This document shows positions 1 to 6,592 of a DNA stretch of 14,275 bases, piece by piece (position 1 is the first letter of the stretch; each line of letters begins with the position of its first letter). Below the pieces are notes generated by a model, which was given only the letters and a program-made list of their open reading frames with translations, ran no database searches and had not been told where the DNA came from. Both the position numbers and the translations under genes were made by a program. The DNA comes from DASPUI01 sp035622995 (GTDB lineage Bacteria > Verrucomicrobiota > Verrucomicrobiia > Chthoniobacterales > UBA10450): contig DASPUI010000014.1 in the NCBI GenBank assembly GCA_035622995.1, positions 1-14,275 on the forward strand. Reading direction: 5' to 3'.

Positions 1-1343
1 TTCAATTGCTTGATGATTGCGATCAGTTCAATCGAATTGACATCGTAAACTGACGCCGCTCCCGGGTGATCTCCAACTCGCGCCGGATCGCCAGTTAGTG
101 GAAGCACGTGGCGCATTCCGAGTGCAGCCATGCCTAACAACTCACTTTGCAGCCCGATCACATTGCGATCCCGGCAGCTCAAGTGAAGCAGCGGCGTGAT
201 TCCGAATCGCTCCTTCAACATTGCTCCAATGGCGAGGTTGCTCACGCGCAAAATTGCCAGCGAATTGTCGGCGAGGGTGATCGCGTCGCAACCGGCGTTC
301 GTTAGGGCTTGCGCGCCCTCGAAATACTTCTCCAGACTCAAGGTCTTCGGCGGATCGAGCTCGCAAATGACGACCCGTTTACCCTGATCGATCTTTTCGA
401 GCAAAGTTTCTTCCTCTTTGTGCCTCGTTTTAAAAGGCGCGCTCGGCGCCTGCGGAATCGCACGAACTCGTTTGGATCGAACGGGCTTTAGATCGCCGAT
501 CGCCTTTGCTACCGCTGCGATGTGCGCCGGCGTTGTTCCGCAACAACCGCCGATCAATCTTGCTCCTTGTGCCGCCATCTCGCGCGCAGCATTGGCAAAG
601 TAATCCGGTGCCGTCGGATAAACATAACGTCCCTCCGTATATCGCGGATAACCAGCATTTGGATATGCCGCCAGCAAATTGCCCGCCGGAATGCTTTCCA
701 GGAGGTGCACCATTGCATGCGGACCATTCAGGCAATTTGCTCCTACAATTGCTGTCCCGAGTTCATGACAACGGGCGAACGCGTCCAGCAGTGGCATGCC
801 CGACTGCAGACGTGCCTCCGGTTCGCATGCGAACAGCGCGACCGTAATCGCATCACTCGTCGGCGTAGAACGCAGAGCGGTCTCGATTTCTTTAAAGTTC
901 ATGAAGGTTTCGAAAAATATGAGATCGACATCTCCATCAAGCAGGGCCTCAACCTGCTCTCGAAAACTCTCCGCCTGATCGATCCCTCGCTCTTCCGCTT
1001 CTTGAGCGCTGATACCAAGAGGTCCAACACTTCCAGCGACGCAAACGTCTTTGCCGCGGGCAGCCTCGCGCGCGATTCGTGCAGCTGCACGATTAATTTC
1101 CCCAACCCGGCCTTCGAGTCCAAATCGCGAAAGTCTGACCGCGTTTGCGCCGAAAGTATTCGTTTCTATTATCCGGGCACCGGCAGCGATATATTCGTCG
1201 TGAATGGCGCGGATTCGGTCCGGTTCGCTGACGCAAAGTTCTTCCAGGCATCGATCGACCGGGACGCCGCGATCGAGGAGCAACGTCCCCATCGCCCCGT
1301 CGCCGCAAACGACTCGCGTCTCAAGCTCTTCGAGCAGTTTCAT
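1..1343 (-). CDS. Bifunctional homocysteine S-methyltransferase / 5,10-methylenetetrahydrofolate reductase (YitJ-like), partial at left edge
   Basis: Reading the minus strand from ATG at 1343 gives 447 uninterrupted codons, and the frame is still open at base 1, so the C-terminus is missing. Residues about 1-285 are a homocysteine-binding TIM barrel: CGDGAMGT near the N-terminus, then IETNTFGANAVRL and GSVGPLG. The zinc cysteines are Cys204 (GANCLNGP) and Cys267-Cys268 (GGCCGTTPAHI), with the spacing seen in MetH/BHMT-type enzymes. After a linker at about 285-320, residues from about 325 on (CELDPPKTL, ADNSLAILRVSN, HLSCRDRN, LPLTGDPARVGDH) match the N-terminal half of a MetF-type methylenetetrahydrofolate reductase. 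Proteins with this fusion are annotated as making methyl-tetrahydrofolate and methylating homocysteine to methionine in the cytoplasm. An in-frame TGA lies just upstream, so ATG 1343 is the first plausible start; it has no clear Shine-Dalgarno. The plus-strand open frame over 522-1385 is a shadow. Confidence 0.95.
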   Translation of the reverse strand, partial: MKLLEELETRVVCGDGAMGTLLLDRGVPVDRCLEELCVSEPDRIRAIHDEYIAAGARIIETNTFGANAVRLSRFGLEGRVGEINRAAARIAREAARGKDVCVAGSVGPLGISAQEAEERGIDQAESFREQVEALLDGDVDLIFFETFMNFKEIETALRSTPTSDAITVALFACEPEARLQSGMPLLDAFARCHELGTAIVGANCLNGPHAMVHLLESIPAGNLLAAYPNAGYPRYTEGRYVYPTAPDYFANAAREMAAQGARLIGGCCGTTPAHIAAVAKAIGDLKPVRSKRVRAIPQAPSAPFKTRHKEEETLLEKIDQGKRVVICELDPPKTLSLEKYFEGAQALTNAGCDAITLADNSLAILRVSNLAIGAMLKERFGITPLLHLSCRDRNVIGLQSELLGMAALGMRHVLPLTGDPARVGDHPGAASVYDVNSIELIAIIKQL

Positions 1344-1562
1344 GCAAATGACTACGGCACAATCGCTTCCGATTCCGCCATCTGATCAAGACCCGTTGAA
1401 TTTTCTCAGACCCATATCGCTTTGCCAAATCATCGTTTGATAACAAGCCAATAACTCTGAATAAGCTTTAATAACTTTTACGATTCCGGCAGCAGTCAAG
1501 GTTGTCGGCATTTGTTGATGGTGTTATGAACATCATGCTGATGAGACTGCCTGGCGACCTAA

Positions 1563-1586
1563 TTTGCGGGGTTGTTCGCCCGCAGA
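1563..1586. repeat. Inverted repeat (hairpin) in the divergent intergenic region
   Basis: TGCGGG at 1565-1570 is the exact reverse complement of CCCGCA at 1579-1584, with an 8-base loop. One wobble pair and one T-A pair extend the stem to 8 bp (1563-1570 with 1579-1586). No T-run follows in either direction, so it is not a standard intrinsic terminator. It could be an operator for either divergent unit or an RNA stem in a leader, or chance. Confidence 0.35.
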
Positions 1587-1649
1587 AGATTAAGAGATTG
1601 TGATCGAGCAAAGAAACAAATTAATTAAAGCAACCAATAACGCGTGTTG

Positions 1650-1661
1650 CGAATCTATTCG
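1650..1661. repeat. Short palindrome upstream of the methyltransferase start
   Basis: CGAAT at 1650-1654 and ATTCG at 1657-1661 form a 5-bp inverted repeat with a 2-base spacer, 14 bases before the ATG at 1676. The position would suit a repressor site, but the repeat is short enough to arise by chance. Confidence 0.2.
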
Positions 1662-1675
1662 GTAGAGACTACGCC

Positions 1676-2389
1676 ATGCCGCCGGAAGCAATCGCAGTCG
1701 AGTCTAAGGTGATAGGATCAGGCGTCCAACAACGACCGCTCGCCCAAGCAGACAGTCTATTCGAACACGTTGCCTGGCTCTATGCATTTTGCCGCGAAAA
1801 GGTTTTCCGGGACGATACAAATAGAATCGTCTCAGCTCTGTGGGCGAACGGATCTCCTCGATCCGGCACGAGAGTGCTCGAGCTTGGCTGTGGTCCTGGC
1901 TTTTATTCGCGAAAACTGGCGCGCCAGTTTCCGCAGATTTTGGTAACCGGTGTTGACCATTCTAAGTGCCAGCTTTTGCGCGCGCGTCAGCGCGCACAAA
2001 GTGAAGCGATAAGAAACTGCGTTTTTGAGCAGGTCAACGCGCTTCAGTTACCGTGTGAGGATGACTGCTTCGATGTTCTGATTGCGTCGCGGCTGTTTAC
2101 TGTCTTGCGGGATGTGGATCTTGCGGTCGCTGAGATGTATCGCGTCCTCAAGCCGGGCGGCCGCTGTTTTATTGCCGAGCCACGATACGTGCTCTGGGCA
2201 TCTCTTCCGCTTTTGGCGATGTGGTTACTCGCTCGGTCATCCCATTCGCGGAACGGATATGGGGAGCCGCATAAGGCAACGGTCTATTCGAAACAAGAAT
2301 TTGCTGCCCTCTTCGCAGAGCAGCCTTGGAAACACATGAAGACGTGGCGCGCCGGACGTTATCAATACGCGCTCTGCCAAAAAGCCTGA
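1676..2389 (+). CDS. Class I SAM-dependent methyltransferase
   Basis: This 237-residue protein has a Rossmann-type methyltransferase core. Motif I is LELGCGPG at about 68-75, the acidic residue that binds the SAM ribose is probably Asp94 (GVDHS), and NALQLP followed by CFDVLIA at about 121-137 is the motif II/III region. RVLKPGGRCFIAEP at about 156-169 is the typical following strand. A hydrophobic stretch after it (about 171-186) may contact membrane or lipid. It probably transfers a methyl group from SAM to a small molecule or lipid-linked sugar; the acceptor cannot be told. It is the first gene of the five-gene cassette, and the next gene starts 14 bases after its stop. The start at 1676 precedes the core by a normal length, with only a weak GGTAGAG purine stretch upstream. 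The methyltransferase class is sure, the substrate unknown. Confidence 0.9.
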   Translation: MPPEAIAVESKVIGSGVQQRPLAQADSLFEHVAWLYAFCREKVFRDDTNRIVSALWANGSPRSGTRVLELGCGPGFYSRKLARQFPQILVTGVDHSKCQLLRARQRAQSEAIRNCVFEQVNALQLPCEDDCFDVLIASRLFTVLRDVDLAVAEMYRVLKPGGRCFIAEPRYVLWASLPLLAMWLLARSSHSRNGYGEPHKATVYSKQEFAALFAEQPWKHMKTWRAGRYQYALCQKA

Positions 2390-2403
2390 TCGCGAACGGC
2401 AGA

Positions 2404-3192
2404 ATGAAAGTTGGTCACCGAATCATCGATTCGACCATTGCCAATCCGGGGCTGAAGGAACTTTGCGCCCTCGCGGTAATGACGAAGGTGCCGCGTGCCG
2501 GGAACGTAAAAACCAGACTGGTTCCACCGCTGACGCACGATGAGGCTGCCCAGATCAATATTTGCTTTTTGCAAGACACGGCGAACGCTTTGGCGAGAGC
2601 GTCGGGCGTGAGCGGGCGTGAAATCGGCGTTTACACACCTGTCGGCGGCGAATCAGTTTATGCATCCATCTTGCCATGTGAGTTCGAGTTGCTTCCTCAA
2701 CGTGGAGATGACTTTGGCGAGCGGCTGGCAAATGCGGCGGCGGATCTTTTCAAAATAGGCTTCGGGTCGGTCTGCTTGATCGATTCTGACAGTCCAACCG
2801 TTCCGGCCGCGACTTACGCGCGAGCGATCGAGCTACTATCATTGAAGGGTGACCGCGTCGTTCTCGGACCTTCAGATGATGGCGGGTACTACTTGATCGG
2901 CCTGAAACAATTGCACTGCCAGTTGTTCGAGGAAATCGATTGGAGCACCGAGCGGGTGCTGGAACAAACGATGGCGCGCGCCGCTGGGCTTGCCCTCGAA
3001 ATCCAATCACTTCCCACATTTTACGACATTGATAATCATGCGACGCTTTATCGTTTATGTGAGGAGTTGTTAGGCGACAGGACAAGATCGGCCACCGCTG
3101 TCGCTCCGCACACGCGGGAATTTCTGCGTGCGATCATCGCGCGGGAGGGTCGGGGGCGGATTTGGCCGCGCGAGTTTGCCGGCACGAAATGA
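2404..3192 (+). CDS. DUF2064 / TIGR04282-family transferase (GT-A / CofC-like fold)
   Basis: This 262-residue protein matches the family named 'transferase 1, rSAM/selenodomain-associated' (TIGR04282, DUF2064), often labelled as a glycosyltransferase and distantly related to the CofC guanylyltransferase. Visible signatures are AVMTKVPRAGNVKTRL at about 24-39 (a phosphate or nucleotide loop), FLQDTANAL at 55-63, QRGDDFGERLANA at about 99-111, LIDSDSPTVP at 125-134 (acidic metal-binding region) and VVLGPSDDGGYYLIGL at about 152-167. No member that I know of has a firmly established reaction outside proposals about arsenosugars. The start at 2404 is chosen because the in-frame ATG at 2326 would overlap the methyltransferase by 64 bases. 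The stop overlaps the next ATG (ATGA at 3189-3192), implying translational coupling. Family assignment is strong; function is open. Confidence 0.88.
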   Translation: MKVGHRIIDSTIANPGLKELCALAVMTKVPRAGNVKTRLVPPLTHDEAAQINICFLQDTANALARASGVSGREIGVYTPVGGESVYASILPCEFELLPQRGDDFGERLANAAADLFKIGFGSVCLIDSDSPTVPAATYARAIELLSLKGDRVVLGPSDDGGYYLIGLKQLHCQLFEEIDWSTERVLEQTMARAAGLALEIQSLPTFYDIDNHATLYRLCEELLGDRTRSATAVAPHTREFLRAIIAREGRGRIWPREFAGTK

Positions 3193-4307
3193 AACGTGCG
3201 CTCGTGACTGGCGGTGCGGGTCTGATCGGCTCACATTTGAGCGATTTGCTCGTGCGCGAAGGTTGGACGGTTCGTGTGCTGGACAATCTAGAGCCAAACA
3301 CGCACAAGCGCGGGAAGCCGTCCTGGATTAACGATCGAGCTGAATTTATCCAGGGCGACATGCGCGATCGCGAAACGCTGGTGGCCGCACTCGACAAAAT
3401 AGACATCGTTTTCCACCAGGCGGCATACGGCGGTTACATGCCGGAAATTTCGAAATATGTGCACGTTAACTCATTAGGGACTGCACAAATGCTGGAAGTG
3501 ATTCGCGAGAGGAATTTGCCGATCAGAAAAATTCTGATCGCGAGTTCGCAGGCAGTTTACAGCGAAGGCGCAGGCGATTGTCCGAAGCATCGACTTGTTT
3601 TTCCGGCGGTTCGACCGGTTGAACAAATGCGACAGGGCGATTGGAATGTGCATTGTCCAATCTGCGGTGCACTTACAAGGAGCGTGCCGACGCCGGAAAT
3701 CGCGCCGGTCGGGGGCGAGACGGTTTATGGTCTAACGAAAGTAGATCAGGAAAAGCTGGTGCTGCTTTGGGGGAAACAGGTCGGCACCCCGACCGTCGCG
3801 CTTCGCTACTCGTGTACCTACGGACCGCGGCAATCCATTTTCAATCCTTACACCGGCGTTATCGCGATCTTCTGCACGCGATTACTCAACAATTTGCCTC
3901 CGGTGCTCTATGAAGATGGCGAGCAGACGCGCGATTTTGCATTCGTGGAGGACATTGCCCGCGCCAATTTGCTCGCCGCTGAAACCGACAAGCTCGACGG
4001 ATTGGCAGTGAATATTGGCAGCGGGCGTGGCGTACCGATTCGCAAAGTCGCCGAGATCATTTCCGATGTGCTGAAAATTGATATCAAACCTGAAGCGCGG
4101 GGCGAATTTCGTCCTGGCGAAATGCGACATTTAACCAGCGATACCACTCGCGCGCGATCTGCCGGTTACCAACCGACGGTCGATCTCTCCGAAGGAATTC
4201 AACGCTACATCAATTGGATCCGGACCCAGTCGGATATTCGCGATTATTTCAGCGAGGCGGAAGGCATTTTGCGGAGCAAGGGAATCGTTCATCGCGTCGA
4301 GAAGTGA
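3189..4307 (+). CDS. NAD-dependent sugar epimerase/dehydratase (extended SDR; dTDP-L-rhamnose 4-epimerase-like) with CPxH/CPxC insert
   Basis: The 372-residue product is an extended short-chain dehydrogenase. It has the NAD-binding GGAGLIG at 8-14, an acidic residue after strand two (Asp32), FHQAAYGG at about 75-82, SSQAVY with the catalytic Ser near 119-120, Tyr180 and Lys184 in YGLTK, and RYSCTYGPRQ at about 206-215. Between the Ser and Tyr motifs is an insert of roughly 40 residues with CPKH (131-134) and CPIC (156-159), which looks like a zinc knuckle. Inserts of this form occur, as I recall, in SDRs annotated as dTDP-L-rhamnose 4-epimerase, so a nucleotide-deoxysugar substrate is plausible but unproven. 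Start 3189 overlaps the previous stop by ATGA and places GGAGLIG at the usual distance. Its own stop overlaps the following GTG start. It probably supplies or modifies a nucleotide sugar for the neighbouring transferases. Confidence 0.9.
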   Translation: MKRALVTGGAGLIGSHLSDLLVREGWTVRVLDNLEPNTHKRGKPSWINDRAEFIQGDMRDRETLVAALDKIDIVFHQAAYGGYMPEISKYVHVNSLGTAQMLEVIRERNLPIRKILIASSQAVYSEGAGDCPKHRLVFPAVRPVEQMRQGDWNVHCPICGALTRSVPTPEIAPVGGETVYGLTKVDQEKLVLLWGKQVGTPTVALRYSCTYGPRQSIFNPYTGVIAIFCTRLLNNLPPVLYEDGEQTRDFAFVEDIARANLLAAETDKLDGLAVNIGSGRGVPIRKVAEIISDVLKIDIKPEARGEFRPGEMRHLTSDTTRARSAGYQPTVDLSEGIQRYINWIRTQSDIRDYFSEAEGILRSKGIVHRVEK

Positions 4308-5029
4308 ACGTCTCGGTTGTTATTCCAGCACTCGATGAGGAGGAACCGATCACCCGAGTCGTGCAGGCGTGCCGAGCGACTAAAATCCCGAACGAAATCA
4401 TCGTTGTTGATAATGGCAGCACCGATCGAACGGCTGAGCGTGCGCGTGAAGCTGGCGCGAAACTTGTCTCCGAGCCGCAGCGCGGTTACGGCCGGGCCTG
4501 TCGCGCCGGAATTCGTTCGGTCTCGCCCAGCTCTGAAATCATCGTCTTTCTGGATGGCGATGGAAGCGATTGTCCGGAATTCATGAATCATCTTGTCGAT
4601 CCAATCGCGGCCGGAAGGTACGATTTCGTGATTGGCTCGCGCGCGCGCGGAAAACGCGAGCAGGGAAGCATGAATTTCCAGCAAATCTTTGCCGGACGGT
4701 TCGCAGGTTGGTTAATGCGCGCGTTATATGGTGTCTCCTACACGGACATGTGTCCGTTTCGCGCGATCCGCGTCGATTCCCTCGACTTGTTAGGCATGTC
4801 CGAGCCAACTTACGGTTGGAACCTGGAAATGCAGATGAAAGCCGCGCGGGCGAAGATGCGCATTCTGGAGGTTCCGGTGAATCACCGGCGGAGAGCTGGC
4901 GGCGTTTCAAAAGTGTCGGGAACTTTACGGGGCACATCCGCGGCTGGCGCCCGAATCCTCGCAACATTCTTACGCGTTGCTTTGTCGAACAATTCAGGCG
5001 CTTGGCACGACTCCCTCGACGGCAGATAA
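4304..5029 (+). CDS. Family 2 glycosyltransferase, DPM1/polyprenyl-phosphate transferase-like, soluble
   Basis: This 241-residue GT-A protein starts VSVVIPALDEEE, followed by VVDNGSTDRT at about 34-43 and the metal-binding DGD at 84-86 (FLDGDGSDCPEF). QRGYGRACRAG (about 59-69), GSRARGKREQGSM (111-123) and the C-terminal RRRAGGVSKVSGTLRGT (about 195-211) are typical of the subgroup resembling dolichyl-phosphate mannose or glucose synthases. No C-terminal transmembrane helices are present, so it should be cytoplasmic or peripheral. Known relatives move a sugar from a nucleotide donor to polyprenyl phosphate; whether this one does so is inference. The GTG start at 4304 is favoured because it overlaps the epimerase TGA as GTGA and begins right at the first beta strand. 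The ATG at 4214 would overlap the upstream gene by 94 bases. The next gene begins 12 bases after the stop. Confidence 0.9.
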   Translation: MNVSVVIPALDEEEPITRVVQACRATKIPNEIIVVDNGSTDRTAERAREAGAKLVSEPQRGYGRACRAGIRSVSPSSEIIVFLDGDGSDCPEFMNHLVDPIAAGRYDFVIGSRARGKREQGSMNFQQIFAGRFAGWLMRALYGVSYTDMCPFRAIRVDSLDLLGMSEPTYGWNLEMQMKAARAKMRILEVPVNHRRRAGGVSKVSGTLRGTSAAGARILATFLRVALSNNSGAWHDSLDGR

Positions 5030-5041
5030 TCCAGTCAAACA

Positions 5042-6592
5042 ATGAGCAGGAGCAAAGCGCTCGGTACCGGATTACTCGCAGGCTTTGTCGCCGCCATCGC
5101 GATGACAGCCGTCATGTTGCTCCTCGCCTGTTTTGGCGTCGCCACGCCACTGACTATTATTGGTGATCGACTATCAGTTTTCATTCCGCCCGGACCGTTC
5201 CTCTCGATCATGGGTCGCGTCGGCGGCTACAATCATCTCAAACAAATCGGCGTCGGGTCAACTATCGCTGGCCAGCTCTTGCTAGGTGCGTTTGGTGGCG
5301 TTGTTTTCGGCTGGCTGATGCGTCGCAACCCGTCGCGGCGGGCAGCCGGTTGGACACTGTCGATTTTTGTCGCGCTGCCGATCGTTGCTGCTGCAATCGT
5401 GCTGTGGCCGGTACTCGGAACGAGCTATCGCGGTTTGCCGATCAACGCCGCTAAATTTGTTACGCTCATCGGCTTTGCGCTGAGCGTCGTTTGCTTCGAG
5501 CGCGTGCTCGTTCTCGGTTTTCAATTTCTCGCCACGGCCAAAACACAAATTCGGGAGGCTGAATTCACGCCTGCGATCGGCCGGCGGGCGCTGATCTTTG
5601 GTGGGCTCGGTCTGTTGCTTGCCGGCGGTGCGACCGGATTGCTGCGGAAACTTTATCGGGCCGCTGCCTTTAGTTACGATGGCACGCAATATAAAGGGTC
5701 CGGCGTCGAGCCGATCACACCTAACGAATTGTTTTATTGCGTGACCAAGAACGTGGTTGATCCCCGGGTGGACGAAAGCCTCTGGCATCTTGAAGTGAAC
5801 GGGCTTGTTCAAAATCCGGCAACCTATCGGCTGCTCGATTTGCAAGGCTTTCCGATGGTCGAGCAGGAAACAACTCTGATGTGCATCAGCAACGGACTGG
5901 ATGCCGGCCTGATGAGCAACGCCGTTTGGAAAGGCGTCGCGTTGCGCGACCTGATCGATCCGGCGTCGCCCCTCTCGGACGCGGCCCGAGTGCGATTGTA
6001 CGGGGTCGATAATTACACGGACACATTCCCGCTCGAGAAAGCGCTTGAAGCAACCACGCTGATTGCATTCCAAATGAATGGCGCGACCCTGCCGCACCGG
6101 CACGGTTATCCTGCGCGCGTTGTCGTACCGGGTTACTTCGGTGAAAAAAATGTGAAATGGCTGACGCGCATTGAACTCACCACCGCGCAGGCCAAAGGTT
6201 TTTACGAAACGCAAGGCTGGGGGCCGGATTTCATTGTGCCGACCAGATCGCGAATCGACGTGCCCGATTATGGAGCAACTTTCTCATTAGGCAAACTGAC
6301 CATGCCGATCGAAGTAAAAGGAGTTGCGTTTGGCGGTGATCGCGGCATTTCGCGAGTCGAGTTTAGCGACGACGGCGGCGAGACGTGGAACGAAACCGAG
6401 ATTTATTATTCTGGAGGAGATCTGGCGTGGTCGCTGTGGAGTTACAAATGGAAACCAGACGATGCCGATGATTACACGCTGGTGGTCCGCGCGACCGATG
6501 GCGAAGGCAATGCTCAACAATGGGACGAGGGTCGTGGCCCGTTCTCCGGTGTGAGTGGTTTGCACACGATCGTCGTGCACGTGACGGCGTAG
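5042..6592 (+). CDS. Membrane-anchored molybdopterin-dependent oxidoreductase (sulfite oxidase fold)
   Basis: This protein has 516 residues in two parts. The first about 205 residues hold hydrophobic segments near 7-30, 75-93, 104-125, 136-160 and 183-199. The last is preceded by Arg181-Arg182 in GRRALIF, resembling an internal twin-arginine signal. Residues about 215-390 are the molybdopterin-binding domain, with Cys281 in TLMCISN as the expected molybdenum ligand, followed by SNAVWKGVALRDLI and then RHGYPARVVVPGYFGEKNVKW at about 353-373. Residues from about 420 on look like the Mo-co dimerisation domain (IEVKGVAFGG, VEFSDDGGETW, LVVRATDGEGN). Family members include sulfite oxidase, SorA/SoxC and YedY/MsrP; this one lacks a visible heme domain. 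The substrate is unknown. It is last in the cassette, and its catalytic domain is predicted to face the periplasm. Confidence 0.92.
   Translation: MSRSKALGTGLLAGFVAAIAMTAVMLLLACFGVATPLTIIGDRLSVFIPPGPFLSIMGRVGGYNHLKQIGVGSTIAGQLLLGAFGGVVFGWLMRRNPSRRAAGWTLSIFVALPIVAAAIVLWPVLGTSYRGLPINAAKFVTLIGFALSVVCFERVLVLGFQFLATAKTQIREAEFTPAIGRRALIFGGLGLLLAGGATGLLRKLYRAAAFSYDGTQYKGSGVEPITPNELFYCVTKNVVDPRVDESLWHLEVNGLVQNPATYRLLDLQGFPMVEQETTLMCISNGLDAGLMSNAVWKGVALRDLIDPASPLSDAARVRLYGVDNYTDTFPLEKALEATTLIAFQMNGATLPHRHGYPARVVVPGYFGEKNVKWLTRIELTTAQAKGFYETQGWGPDFIVPTRSRIDVPDYGATFSLGKLTMPIEVKGVAFGGDRGISRVEFSDDGGETWNETEIYYSGGDLAWSLWSYKWKPDDADDYTLVVRATDGEGNAQQWDEGRGPFSGVSGLHTIVVHVTA

Larger units (their letters stand above)
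1344..1675. promoter_or_regulatory. Divergent intergenic region between the YitJ-like gene and the five-gene cassette
   Basis: This 332-base stretch has no credible gene. It separates two divergently transcribed units, so promoters for both should lie here. The part from about 1435 to 1490 is AT-rich (runs such as AATAACTCTGAATAAGC), and a second AT-rich patch lies at about 1613-1632. On the minus strand a TTGACT hexamer (plus positions about 1494-1499) resembles a -35 box, but no good -10 lies at the right distance. No convincing -35/-10 pair was found for either gene. I looked for a SAM-type riboswitch in front of the methionine gene and saw no recognisable core. Two inverted repeats in the region are listed separately. 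Confidence 0.5.

Noticed and set aside
522..1385. Long plus-strand open frame (287 codons)
   Set aside because: It lies opposite the homocysteine methyltransferase frame, which shows conserved motifs throughout; the plus translation has no recognisable domain and odd composition.
1344..1675. SAM or cobalamin riboswitch ahead of the methionine-cycle gene
   Set aside because: Read on both strands, none of the conserved cores I know is present; only a simple hairpin is visible.
2326..2403. Upstream ATG for the DUF2064 gene
   Set aside because: It would overlap the methyltransferase by 64 bases and add residues unlike the family N-terminus; ATG 2404 fits better.
5282..6214. Long minus-strand open frame (310 codons)
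   Set aside because: It lies opposite the molybdenum oxidoreductase, whose frame has clear membrane segments and cofactor motifs; the minus translation resembles nothing.
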